In this document: piece by piece, positions 54,737 through 64,000 of the stretch | How the letters are laid out: each line of letters opens with the position of its first letter | How positions within the stretch are numbered: the stretch's first letter is position 1 | DNA from: Clarkia xantiana subsp. parviflora | Taxonomy: Eukaryota > Streptophyta > Magnoliopsida > Myrtales > Onagraceae | NCBI GenBank assembly: GCA_036873135.1 | Contig: JAPTYO010000002.1 | Coordinates: 41,655,452 to 41,719,451 of the forward strand | Length of the DNA: 64,000 nt | Direction of reading: 5' to 3' | The notes under the pieces: model-generated | Databases searched by the model: none | What the model was told of the DNA's origin: nothing | Seen by the model: only the letters and a program-made list of their open reading frames with translations | Made by a program: the position numbers and the translations under genes

Positions 54737-55519
54737 TGTTAGGTTCCGAGTCTAGGGTCAACGGGCGGTCCACTCAAGTCTCGTTCCTCACTGGAGATGT
54801 CGCGGATCTGATTTTCTCGGGCTGTGCTGTCCTAACTTGTGTCCTTCTGTCCTTAGCTTTTCTTCTCCTTCGCCCTGCAGAAGGGGCAATACCAGGCACA
54901 GAGGGGGGGGGGGTGGTGCCTGATGAACCCTCTCCGATGCCTAAGTCAGTACGGTTTTAGAGAGATAAAGCTAGAGAGATGTCAGAGCAAAATTATCCAA
55001 CTTGCCAAGATGATCAAATGAATAGTGGAGACGGGGTATTTATAGGCAACGGTGTCATTAAGGTGGCTTAATGACATCGTTTACCTTTAAACACAGTTAA
55101 TTAACCTTTAAACACATAATTAAGACCTTAGGATACGGAGAAGGTTGGCGGAATAAACCGAGTATGGGAGTCCGAGAATGGTGCCGGGGCCCTTGGGGGG
55201 GGAGGAAAATCCGACCCCCAAGGGTAGGGGTTGGGTGAGGCCACCCAACCCCTCCTAGGGGGGATAGGGTTGGCCAACCCTATCCCCCCTAGGGGAGATC
55301 GGGTTGGTCCACCCGATCTCCGCTAGGGGAGGTCGGGTGTGGCCACCCAACCTCACCTAGGTGAGTTTGACTCGGCCGGACGAGCGCTTCGGCCTCGTCC
55401 GGACCGTTGGTGTTTTCGCGAAGTGTTCGGGTTGAAGTTTCGATTTACAATCATAAATGGGATGATAAAAATAAAACTATTCGGTAGTCAACGGGTTCAA
55501 ATTGGGCGTATATCCATCA
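54737..55519 (-). repeat. NatD 5' LTR (right)
   Basis: 783 bp, paired with 45224-46007. TATA box (minus) 55037-55044. Palindrome units with CTAG centres at 55255, 55289, 55323 and 55357, 34 bp apart. Confidence 0.95.
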
Positions 55520-55524
55520 TGGCT

Positions 55525-56512
55525 TGTCATGAAGGGGCCCGATCCATTATGTGGAAAGTGCTGAACTTGGGCTATTATTGGCCTACGATGAGCAAGGAGG
55601 CGACGACGTTGGTCCGATCCTGTGATGCGTGCCAGAGGTACGCCCCGAGTATTGTGGCTCCGGCTGCTAATCTGACACCCATCAAGAGCGCTTGGCCGTT
55701 CTCGCAGTGGGGCATCGACTTGGTGGGACCTCTTCCGCAAGCACAAGGTCAGTGTAAGTACTTGCTTGTAGCTATCGATTATTTTTCGAAATAGATAGAG
55801 GCAAAGGCGTTGGCCAGGACGACAGGGAACCAGATCGTCAAATTTCTCTAGACTCATATTGTATCCAGATACGGGATTCCTAAGGTGGTGATCAGCGACA
55901 ATGGTCCACCGTTTAACGGGTCTCAGGTGAAGGAGTATCTGGAGGAGTTGAACATCGAGCATCGGACAGCCTCTGTCCGCCATGCTCAGACTAATGGTCA
56001 GGTGGAATCGGCCAACAAAATCGTGATGGATGGCCTGAAGAAAAGGGTATATGCCTTGAAGGGCAAATGGCTGAACGAGCTGGAAAACGTGCTTTGGGCT
56101 GTCAGAACGACACCCAAACGATCAACTGGGGAGACCCGTGGAGGTAACTGTGGCGTCCCATCGGATGAGATACTACGAGCCTTTGACAAATGATGAGATG
56201 AGACGTCTGGATTTGGACTTGCTCGAAGAGAAGAGGCGGGAAGCCGACGAAGTCCAGGCTCGAATGCGTTTGGCGACGGCCAGGTATTACAATCGGCGAG
56301 TTAAGTCCCGACAATTCTTCGTCGGGGATCTGGTTTGGCGTCGGAACGAGTTTACCCTTTTGGATCGAATCAGCAAGATGTCACCAAAATGGGAAGGACC
56401 TTACAAGGTCGTGGGGATGCCAGCTCCAAATGCGTACAAGTTGGAAGACCTCGATGGAAGAGCATTGAAGCATTCTTTTAGTGGTAAACACTTGAAGAAA
56501 CACCATGCTTGA
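55525..56512 (+). pseudogene. pol: TatE integrase, second part
   Basis: Continues the zinc domain split by NatD (H-x6-H across the insertion, then CDACQRYA), then the core: SQWGIDLVGPLPQ, VVISDNGPPFNGSQ and NGQVESANKIV, giving D-D-E. Two TAG codons (55793-55795 after FSK, and about 55849 after FL) replace conserved Trp, both TGG to TAG changes. A frameshift near 56140 leads into the C-terminal part (FVGDLVWRRNEF, SPKWEGPYKVV, LEDLDGRALKHSFSGKHLKKHHA), which ends at 56512. The catalytic residues are present, but the protein cannot be made in full. Confidence 0.9.
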
Positions 56513-56518
56513 TAAAAA

Positions 56519-57115
56519 GTCGCCTTAAGAGGTGCCCGATGAAAAGTCGCCTTAAGTGGTGCCCGATGTAAAATCGCCTTAAGTGGTGTAAGTTATTTAT
56601 CGTTCGATTCGATGTAAGAAATTTTTATGCCATCAATAAATAAAGAGGTTGCTTCCAATCAGAGTTATTCTTAGATTTATTCTAAGCGTTATTTAGTCGC
56701 CTTGAGTGGTGCACGAGAAAAGTCGCCTTGAGTGGTGCACGAGAAAAGTCGCCTTGAGTGGTGCACGAGAAAAGTCGCCTTGAGTGGTGCACGAGAAAAG
56801 TCGCCTTGAGTGTTGCACGAGAAAAGCCGCCTTAAGTGGTGTACGGGAAAAGTCGTCTTAAGTGATGCGTGATTCTTAGATTTACTCTAAGTGTTGTTAA
56901 AGTCGTCTTAAGTGATGCAAGAGATTAAGTCGTCTTAAGTGATGCATGATTCTTGGATTTATTCTGAGTATTGGAAAGTCACCTTAAGTGGTGCGCGATA
57001 GTAAGTCACCTTCAGTGGTGCAAGTTCATAAATCGTCTTAAGTGATGTGTGAGAATATCTTAAGTGTCGAGGTTTCGACTTAAGTGAGTATAGTAAAGTC
57101 GCTTCAAGAAGTGCA
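56519..57115. repeat. TatE minisatellite between integrase and antisense gene
   Basis: About 20 degenerate copies of a unit of about 25-26 bp, aaagtcgccttgagtggtgc plus acgaga. Its place, between the converging 3' ends of the sense and antisense genes, is the same as that of the hairpin arrays in NatB, NatC and NatD, though the sequence is different. Confidence 0.9.
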
Positions 57116-57198
57116 AGGGAAAATCGGAACTAAGAAAGTCTCAAAGGCCCGAGGATTACAAAAATGAGGGAAATACAAGGACTTTAAAGATAAAGCAG

Positions 57199-59902
57199 TT
57201 AGGCTTGGTCCTTGTCGGCAGCATCAACGGGAGCAGGGTCCACGAGGTCTGTGACAGAAGGCTCCACAGGTTCAGCCGCTGCAGAGTCGATTATCGGGGC
57301 GTCGGCACTTGGAGGCTCTGCTGCGTCTTCAACAATCGCGGGAGTGCTCCCCCCATCACTCTCCTCCGAGAGAGCAAAGTATTTCTTCGCGAAGGGAGCA
57401 AGAGAGGGAGACTTGTCGAAGTTGATGGCGTCGCCATACTCCAGCTGGAGTTCCTCGACTGCGTTGAAGAGGGTGTTCTCCACCTCCGCGCTGCAGAACT
57501 TCACAGCATCAGCCTGGAAGTCTTCAGACCTCCGATAATCCTCCCGGCCCTTGGTCTCGGTCGAGACCAGCTGCGCGGGAACCCCCGTAACTTGCTCCTC
57601 CAGAGCCTTCTTCTCAAGGACCAGCTTGTCCTCAGCAACCTGTCGCTCCTGCCGCTCCCGCTTTAGGAGCCCCTCGAAGTCACGGACCTGCTTTTGGAGG
57701 TCCCGAGTCTTGCGGTCGAAGATGGCCTGCTCCTTGGCCAGTTTTCCCCGCGAAGACTCGGAGGCCGCGAGATCCTCCAAGCTTGGCCGTGACCGCCCGC
57801 TCTTGCTCCAGGGCCTCCTCATAGGCGAGGAGGTACCCGATGGAACGGTTGATCTCCCCCATCTCCTGCGAAGAAAGGAAATGAAGTATTAGTAGATGAG
57901 CAACCGGTCTTATTGATGAAGAAAAGAAGGGTGAAAGGCTTACCTCTATCCGACGCATGCACATCTCCTTTACATCCCGGCGCATCTCCTCCCGATCTAA
58001 GGTAATCGGATACCTCATAGAAGGCAGGATTGAGCCTGCTACCAGGTGTAGAGCCAGCTCCGGATATGTGTCCCCTTGTCAGAGCTGGACCCCTTGCAAC
58101 GTTTGGATCGGGGTCCAGGGAGCATCCTCCTGGTCGGAGTCGAAGGCCTTGTAGAAGCTCCCGTCGAGGGGAAGAGGAGAAGGGCCGACTGGGGACGTGG
58201 AGGGGCGTGCCTCCGACCCACCCCGGGCTGGGGAAGGAGTGAAGTCGTGGACGGGCGACGGTTGTCGCTGCGGTCGTGAAGAAGGCGAGAGGGGCAGCCC
58301 CTTGGAGGTTGGTTTCAGCGGGGACTGCCCCATCCTCCGACGATGGCGAAGGGAGCCACCCTCATCAGTCTCCTCGGAGGAGTCCAAGCTCTCCACCCGA
58401 CGAAATTGTTCACCGGTCGGGGTCCCACCACTGGAGAAAAGTGGTGCCCCTGCCGAAGGAGGCGCCCCTGCTGAAGGTGGTGCGCCTGCTGAGCTCCAGC
58501 ACCCGACGGAGTCCCGGAGTGACCTGCACCTAGAGGACGAGATGAGGCTTTAGAAACTTAATCAGGAAGTTCATTAGAGCCCTTACACCAAACAATACGT
58601 CGGGAGACGTATTGGTCCTTCCCGCGATAGTTGTAGTAGCCCGCCTTCAGGACACTAGGAGTTTCCCCTTGGAGGACTCGTTTGACATCGGCGATGCGGG
58701 CCTCCATGGTCGAGGGAATCAACTCCTTCGGGACCAGCCTCCTGTACGATTTAATAGCGAGGCGGAACTTTTTACCTTCTTCAGCGTTCTGGACGTCGAA
58801 GAGCTTATCCACCTCCACACGGCTCCGCTTTGGCCTCTCCGCGGAAGGGGACCCCGATCGAGCAGCGGCCTTCTTGGCGGACTTCCTCTTCCGCGTGGGG
58901 CGGACAGCGTCGGTCTCCCCCTGCTTAAGGATCAGATTGGTCAGCACGGATACCTTCTTAGCTGCAAACAGTAAAAAACAAAGGTTAGAGATTTACCCAG
59001 GGAACCATATTGGAGGGGCCGTCGAAAAGCTGCCCCCCGGAGACTACGTCGAGGAGTCGGATCCCGGCATTCACCAGGTCCCGCTCCACGAGAGAATTGG
59101 CGTCGAGGGGAGTGTAGGACTCCCCCCACTGGTAGAGCTGGATGAGCAGAAGAGTCTGGAAGTCTTCGTCGGTGTAGGTGTGGAAAGCGGGAGGAGAATC
59201 CGCTTCCACCTCCCATCGGGGCCACGGGATCGAGGAGTTTTGGATGAAGAAGTAGCTCCTCTTCCACCCGCTGTTATCGGACCCCGTGTCGTCCAGGAGT
59301 CCCCGACCCTTAACCACCTTCCAGGTGTCATTGGTCCAGTTGCACAACCTGAGTTGCGTCTTGTTCCACTTCGGCATCCGGGGGTAGAAGGCACAAACCC
59401 CCGCCTCATTGCACTTCATCCCGTAGAAGGTCCTGAAGAGTTTGAGGTTGTATACCCACTTCTGTCGGAAGCAGAGGACCTGGAAGGCGTTCCACAGGCG
59501 TATGGCGTGCGGAGAGAAGGTGGTCGGATGCGTCTTGTAATGCTGGCACATCTCGACCAAATTACCACAGAAGGTATGGCGTGCGGAGAGAATCTGATCC
59601 CCGTTGATATTTGCCCCGTAGAGACAAATACCTCCCCTTTCCGGGGACGAGTAACCTCAAGGTTACCCGAGGGGCGGGGCCAAGGATACGGGAAACGAGG
59701 TTGATGCATCCCTCCCGGAGAGCTGCATCGTACGCAGTGCTGGAAATCTCATTCAGAGCATAGTCGAAGTTGAAGGGCTTCCTTCCCTCGGAACTAGATC
59801 CGCTGTCTGAAATCAGCCATGGAAAGGCACATTGGGTTTTCCGGAAAACTGCAAACAAGGAAAAAAGGTACAAGCAACGAAGAAGAAACCCTTACCAGAC
59901 AT
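57199..59902 (-). pseudogene. TatE antisense gene (Transposase_28-like plus coiled coil)
   Basis: Minus strand, start ATG at 59900-59902. Exon 1 is ATGTCTG followed by GTAAGG; the acceptor ttgcag ends at 59849. Exon 2 (59848 to 58997) opens VFRKTQCAFPWLISDSGSS and holds a Transposase_28-like block (HAIRLWNAFQVLCFRQKWVYNLKLFRTFYG, KRSYFFIQNS). The frame shifts at about 59560-59640. A GT-AG segment of only 35 nt leads to exon 3 (58961 down; KKAAARSGSPSAERPKRSRVEV). A Ser/Pro-rich region lies around 58080-58400, and the last exon (57822-57199) is a coiled coil with an acidic, Ala/Pro-rich tail ending VDAADKDQA. It has the same domain order as in NatC but low sequence identity. The 47- and 35-nt introns are short for plants, which may reflect decay. 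Confidence 0.75.
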
Positions 59903-60078
59903 GATGGTTGGAGGCTGGAAGGATGAACTTGACGTTGTCGGAAAAGTTGCTTGGAAGAACAGGAGGCCGGAGGAGCACTGAGGTCTTCGGAATCGCAGAG
60001 CTTGAATTCTCAGAGAGGTTGCAGAGAGCTTTTGAAATTTCGGAGACGGTAAAAGTGAAACTGTGCCCACGGTTAGGG

Positions 60079-60085
60079 TTTTATA
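60079..60085 (-). promoter_or_regulatory. TATA box of the TatE antisense gene
   Basis: Minus strand TATAAAA in gcctataaaacccta, about 180 bp upstream of the antisense ATG. It suggests that the antisense gene has its own promoter inside the element. Confidence 0.6.
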
Positions 60086-60102
60086 GGCAAAGAGGACAGT
60101 CG

Positions 60103-60455
60103 AAGGGACGCGTTAATCTGAATCGTCGAACTTGAAGCGTTCTGATCTGGACCGTTGAGATGGAACGTGCAGAATGGCAACGGGTGCAATGATGAAACGG
60201 CCTGAAAAGCACTTTTCAGAAAAAGCAGGCGCGAAAAATCAGGCACGGGTACTGAAGACGACGCTTCGTTATCTGCTGCATTTAATGGCTGGGGAACCGA
60301 GAAGCCCTCTCGGATTTGGCAGTTATCCACAAGGTATTGAGGAAACGTGAACGAGAAGACTTGTGCTAAGTGACTATGCCAAGGGAAAGATCCCCGACTC
60401 CAACGTCGGGAGGTCGGGAGTTAAAAGACACGACGAACTATAAGTCCCTCATGTC
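60103..60455. other. TatE noncoding region before the 3' LTR
   Basis: About 350 bp between the antisense promoter and the purine tract. I see no gene or repeat; it may hold upstream elements of the antisense promoter. Confidence 0.5.
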
Positions 60456-60466
60456 TTGGGGGCAAA
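60456..60466 (+). promoter_or_regulatory. TatE polypurine tract
   Basis: ttgggggcaaa directly before the 3' LTR start TGATGGG, typical of Tat elements. Confidence 0.85.
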
Positions 60467-61132
60467 TGATGGGCTTCGCTATGGCCGTTAGGCCCTTTAA
60501 CGGCGCGCAAACGGTGAATAGGGCCACTGGGCCCTCAATGGAGGTCAAGATGACCCAGGCGAAGGGTCCCGACAAAGGGAGTCCCGATGATCAAAGGTCC
60601 CGACAGAGTCGGTCCCGATAGGTGAGCTGGATGCTCCTGATGAGATGCCTTTAAGTAGGCCCCGATGATGAATCCCTGAGAATGATCGGCCCTGTCACGA
60701 TGACGAGTGGCCCCGAGCGGTGACACAACGAGATAACTCTGGAGTCCCCGATATTAGTCGGGACTTGCTATCAGAGGATGAGGCCGAGATACGCGGGGCG
60801 TGGCCGAGATACGCGGAGCGTGGCCGAGATACGCAGGGCGTGGCCGAGATAAGCAAGATCATGGCCTAGATAGGCTGGATCGTGCCCGAGATACGCGAAA
60901 TACGGACTAACCACCCCAACGGTTCACCAGGTAACTGAGGTACCTCTCCGCCTATAAAAGGGCAGAGGTTACCTCAGATCAACTACGTTTTGATATACGC
61001 TACTTGAGATTATTGCTTGCCAGTCCATACGAGATACTCATTTAAGCATCAGAGAGGGATTCTGGGTTACGTGGAGCGAAGGAGCTAGGATCTCCGTCAA
61101 AGATCGTGCCGGAGTTCTACCGTGATCCAACA
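60467..61132 (+). repeat. TatE 3' LTR
   Basis: 666 bp, paired with 39909-40624. A stretch of about 30 bp (after gggattctggg) is deleted and one 20-bp tandem unit is missing relative to the 5' LTR. TATA box at 60953-60958. Confidence 0.95.
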
Positions 61133-61137
61133 GCTGT

Positions 61138-61414
61138 CTGGCTAAAGAGACTGTTGAATGCTCTGCTTGACGTCTAGGACGGAAGTAAGCCCATGAGGAT
61201 TTACTCTAACAATCAAGCCGCAATAGCAGCAGTTAAAAATCCAAAGTACCATAGTAGGACGAAACACATTGACGTTATATATAATTATACAAAAATTATA
61301 GTAGAAGACAAACTGATCACATTAGAATACTTGGTGGCAGACCCATTCACAAAACCTTTACGCATGGAATTTTTCAAAATGCATGTCAAAATGCTTGGAC
61401 TGCGTACGTTTTAG
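61138..61414 (+). pseudogene. pol: CopA RNase H end
   Basis: Resumes after the TSD: frame from about 61193 reads YSNNQAAIAAVKNPKYHSRTKHIDV, DPFTKPLRMEFFKMHVKMLGLRTF and stop. It matches the end of CopB RNase H (GLCRV). The catalytic YSDNQ is YSNNQ here, a lost Asp. It joins 39903 when TatE is removed. Confidence 0.85.
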
Positions 61415-62186
61415 GAGGCTTGTATTGTGTCAATAATATTTTGTGTTTTTAAAATAAAAGAATTGCAATTTGAGTTTATGATTTTACGACGTCGTGATGG
61501 ATTAATTACATCGGACTTACGGTCTGTAAACTAGTCGTTGGAGTGTAAACCCTCCCAAAAAAATATGTCAAATGTGGGCTTTGCCTCATCACACAGACAT
61601 GGTTGTCTTGATTGGGGGGCAACCACTACCATGTCAAGACCGGCTAAGAACCACGGTGTTTCGAAAGATAAACCTAGTTAAGCATAACGATCATTTGGTT
61701 TCGGGGAAACACGACATGATCTTTGTTTTTCAGATCGCCGTGATGAACTTTATTCGTCAGAAACCAAAATCTGGGCCAGATGAAAATGTACGATAGCGTA
61801 TGACATTTCCCACTCCTGACAATATGTTTGTTCAGGCTATGCTATCGATGCACACTTCATACTGCGCGTGTCATGTTCGACCACGGGGTCAGGCTTGGTT
61901 GTGCTAGATGGAATCTTCTGAGGTTCTGATGGGCGCAAACTTCTTCACCTTGAGCATGTGACTGATCCCAGGTTCTTACTGAAGGAGCACCCGAAGTATC
62001 ATTACCACTGAGAACTCGTATCTAAGGTCGGACTCAATGTTCGCCTCCAGGCGTACGAACGCAGTGCCCGAACAAAAAGGCCCAGTGACCACGTTGTGGA
62101 AACCGGTTTGACCGAGGGTATGAGCAATGGGGATGGTCATGTATACCAGTAATTCTCCGACTCTTGTATTCACTAGGTGACCACTC
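61415..62186 (+). other. CopA 3' noncoding region
   Basis: Aligns with CopB 37736-38520 as far as gtattcactaggtgacca, where the CopF LTR begins. No gene. Confidence 0.75.
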
Positions 62187-62631
62187 TGTAGGGATTCTTG
62201 TTAGAGAAGCCCTACGTGGTGCAAGCTCCACAGCAAAGCCTCTGATCGATTCTTGTCACAGGGACAGATCTCCGGAGAGTTTGCTCGAAGGTAATTTGGC
62301 ACACCCTTGGTGAGGGATATGGTTCGGCCGAACTAGGGTTTATGGGGTGAGGGTTTTTCTCTCTAAAACACTCTAATGAGAGAATTGTGATTAACCCTAA
62401 AAATCCCCTAACACCTCTTATTTATAGGAGTAAAGTGGACAAAAGTCCACTTTACCCCACCTAGGGTTTCGGCCGGCCTATATGTTTGGGGAGGCCCAAT
62501 TTTGGGCCTCCCATGTCAATTAGGAATTGGGTCTGGCCGAATTACCCTAATGTGACATTTTCCCAAGTTCATTAGGTAAACTATACATATTATGGGCTAC
62601 CAATTACGGCGTCCATTACCATATGCTTACA
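62187..62631 (-). repeat. CopF 3' LTR
   Basis: 445 bp. On the minus strand it starts TGTAAGCATATGG and ends ...aatccctaca, with a TATA box (62419-62426 inverted). The flanking five bases (cactc and gctct) do not match, so it is not a simple solo LTR; the sequence to its right is the 3' region of a minus-strand Copia copy, which makes it that copy's 3' LTR. Confidence 0.85.
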
Positions 62632-63758
62632 GCTCTGACTCGCCGGAATGGGAGGGTGCCTGTTAATGTATTGTCGTCCAATTCTGCATTAACATTTCGC
62701 TCCTTTGATCTGCTCCTTGCTTCTGAATAGTTCATGCGAGGTTTTCCGTGCAACCGGCGGATACGACGGGCATCGTGCTACTCATCTGTTAGTAGTATTG
62801 TAGCGCCCGCGGAACGTTGATTCCATTTTCTCCAATCAACCTGTTATAAACAAAATTTATATTGTACCGCGTTGTATCCTAGGTGAACTGTTAATTCTCC
62901 TTTTGCCTAGTTTCCACATAGGAACACTTCTCCAAGGCATCCGTAAAAAGTATTCACAACCTTCAACTAATATTCGGTAGGTGGCCACCTAGTGAATACA
63001 AAAGTCGGTGAATTACAGGTGAACTTGACCATCCCTATCGCTTATATCCTTAGCCAGGCCCAAACGGTTTCCAAAGATGTGGGCCTTTTTGTTCAGCACT
63101 ACGCTCGTACGCCGGGAAGCGAGCATTGAGCCTGACCTTAGATATGAGTTCTGATTCCGTGAGGATACTTTAGGTGCCTCTTCATAAGGCTCATAGGAAC
63201 AATCACACGCTCGAGGTGAAGAAGTTTGCGCCTGCCAGAATCACGAGGATTCCTTCCCAGCACAACCGAGCTCTGACCCCGTGGTCGAACGTGGCACGCG
63301 TAATATGATGCACGCGTTGATAGAATACTTGAACCTTTTGGGTTGGCCGGAAAGGGATATGTCAATCCTGCTATCACAGATTCTCATCTGGCCCAGAATG
63401 TGGTTAAATAAAGAACGAAGTTCATCACGGCGATATGCAAAACGAAGATCACGTCGAGTTACTTCGAAACTAGATAATTGTCTTGTTTAATCAGGTTTAT
63501 CCCCCTGACTCTTAGCCAGTCCTATTTGGTGGAGACCTCCCTCCACCACAAGACGACCGTACCTGTGTGACTAGGTATGGCCCACATTCGACATAGTTTG
63601 GCAGAGGATTACGTCCTCCTACGACTTAGTTTATAGACCGTAAATCTGATGTAATCAAAACATTATGACGTCGATTGATCATTAACTCAGTTGGAATTCT
63701 TTCGCTTACAAAATGTAACTTTCTAATATCAAAAAGCTATCACAGATACATTCAATTT
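62632..63758 (-). other. CopF 3' noncoding region
   Basis: About 1.1 kb aligned with CopB 37736-38690 in inverted orientation. It extends further toward the LTR than CopB does, which supports a deletion at the CopB LTR junction. No gene. Confidence 0.75.
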
Positions 63759-64000
63759 CTAGACCCTACGCAATCCAAGCAGATTTACATGCTTTTCGAT
63801 TATGTCCCTGCGTAGTGGTTTACTTAATGGGTCTTTTACCAAGTCATTGGTGGACAAGTATTCCATAGTGATTATATTGTCTACTACTATTAAATTTTAG
63901 CATGAAATTATTTCTCATCAATATGTTTGGTCCTACTACGGTACTTCGGTTTCTTAACTACCGCAATGGCTGCTTGATTGTCAGAGAAGACCTTCACAGG
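63759..64000 (-). pseudogene. pol: CopF RNase H end
   Basis: The minus strand reads KVFSDNQAAIAVVKKPKYRSRTKHID, then stops and a disturbed stretch, then EYLSTNDLVKDPLSKPLRRD and GLRRV with a TAG at 63759-63761. It matches CopB and CopA RNase H. Internal stops make this copy inactive. Confidence 0.82.

Larger units (their letters stand above)
45224..55519 (-). mobile_element. NatD: non-autonomous Tat-like element
   Basis: 10.3 kb with LTRs of 784 and 783 bp. TSD cggct on the left and tggct on the right, a single C-to-T difference. It sits within the HHCC-domain codons of TatE integrase: joining gtcgcggct to tgtcatgaa restores the frame. Minus strand: PBS, Gag, protease and second Gag. Plus strand: antisense gene with one frameshift. 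Array in between. LTRs differ at about 18 positions by eye, so it is older than NatC. Confidence 0.94.
39909..61132 (+). mobile_element. TatE: Tat-lineage Ty3/gypsy element, hosts NatD
   Basis: TSD gctgt (39904-39908 and 61133-61137), LTRs of 716 and 666 bp, primer site TTGGCGCCGTCTGTGGG, purine tract ttgggggcaaa. Encodes Gag, protease, RT, RNase H, a second RNase H and integrase on the plus strand, a minisatellite, then an antisense intron-bearing gene. The second RNase H plus the antisense gene point to the Tat lineage (Retand-like). Numerous stops and shifts make this copy dead. Without NatD it is about 10.9 kb. Confidence 0.93.
191..62186 (+). mobile_element. CopA: outermost Copia element, hosts CopT, CopB and TatE
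   Basis: CopA can be read through by removing inserts bounded by matching TSDs: leader (287-1654 and 7406-7814), gag remnant (7815-8453), spacer, integrase end and linker (9387-10081), RT/RNase H remnant (39156-39903 and 61138-61414) and 3' noncoding region (61415-62186). Each junction closes cleanly, for example the linker motif ...ctcgttcc joins cagtggaag across CopB exactly as in the uninterrupted CopB copy at about 36000. Its 3' LTR must lie beyond the right edge, behind CopF. It has no protease, no integrase core and only part of RT, so it cannot move by itself. Confidence 0.85.
62187..64000 (-). mobile_element. CopF: reverse-oriented Copia copy of the CopA family, runs off the window
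   Basis: 3' LTR, then (leftward transcription) the family's 3' noncoding region at 62632-63758 and the RNase H end at 63759-64000. Everything upstream lies beyond the right edge. Confidence 0.82.

Noticed and set aside
62187..62631. Solo LTR
   Set aside because: Flanking bases do not match, and the right flank is the family's own 3' region in the orientation expected for a 3' LTR.
1..64000. Host genes, tRNA or rRNA genes
   Set aside because: Every stretch is accounted for by, or lies within, a retrotransposon; no tRNA fold, rRNA motif or non-element coding region was seen.

Overview
This window is plant nuclear DNA, and essentially all of it is LTR retrotransposons inserted into one another. 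I see no host gene, tRNA, rRNA or CRISPR array. The plant assignment rests on the families present: Copia elements primed by initiator Met-tRNA, and Ty3/gypsy elements of the Tat (Retand-like) type with a second RNase H and an intron-bearing antisense gene. The species cannot be told from the sequence.

Layout, rebuilt from LTR pairs and target-site duplications (TSDs). The outermost element, CopA (Copia, + strand), starts with the end of its 5' LTR at 191-272 and runs to 62186. Its own 5' LTR is interrupted by a reverse-oriented Copia LTR (1-190). Inside CopA sit three insertions. (1) CopT, 1660-7400, - strand, is a Copia element with unusual TATA-type LTR ends and TSD gctac. (2) CopB, 10087-39150, + strand, belongs to CopA's family and has TSD gttcc. 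(3) TatE, 39909-61132, + strand, is a Tat element with TSD gctgt. CopB contains NatB (10811-31805, - strand, TSD gccga), and NatB contains NatC (19511-30393, - strand, TSD gatac). TatE is split in its integrase by NatD (45224-55519, - strand, TSD cggct/tggct). At the right edge another - strand Copia copy (CopF, 62187-64000+) is inserted in CopA's 3' noncoding region. Nesting is four deep on the left (CopA > CopB > NatB > NatC) and three deep on the right (CopA > TatE > NatD).

The most interesting material is the NatB/NatC/NatD family. These are non-autonomous Tat-like elements with no reverse transcriptase or integrase. In NatC and NatD the sense strand encodes Gag, a protease and then a second Gag-like domain with its own zinc knuckle, where RT would normally follow. 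On the opposite strand lies a multi-exon gene that can be spliced in silico to an intact frame in NatC. A hairpin-rich tandem array fills the space where the two genes converge. The U3 of every LTR carries an array with an exact 34-bp period, each unit holding palindromes whose arms vary in a compensated way. TatE has the same overall plan (sense gag-pol, tandem repeats at the convergence point, spliced antisense gene) but does encode RT, two RNase H domains and integrase, now broken by stops, frameshifts and NatD.

CopA and CopB lack the protease and the integrase catalytic core and share a long conserved 3' noncoding region. Relative age by eye: NatC's LTRs differ by a single base of a G-run, so it is the youngest. 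NatB's LTRs differ by about ten substitutions plus repeat-number changes, and NatD's by about 18. TatE, CopB and CopA are older and more decayed.
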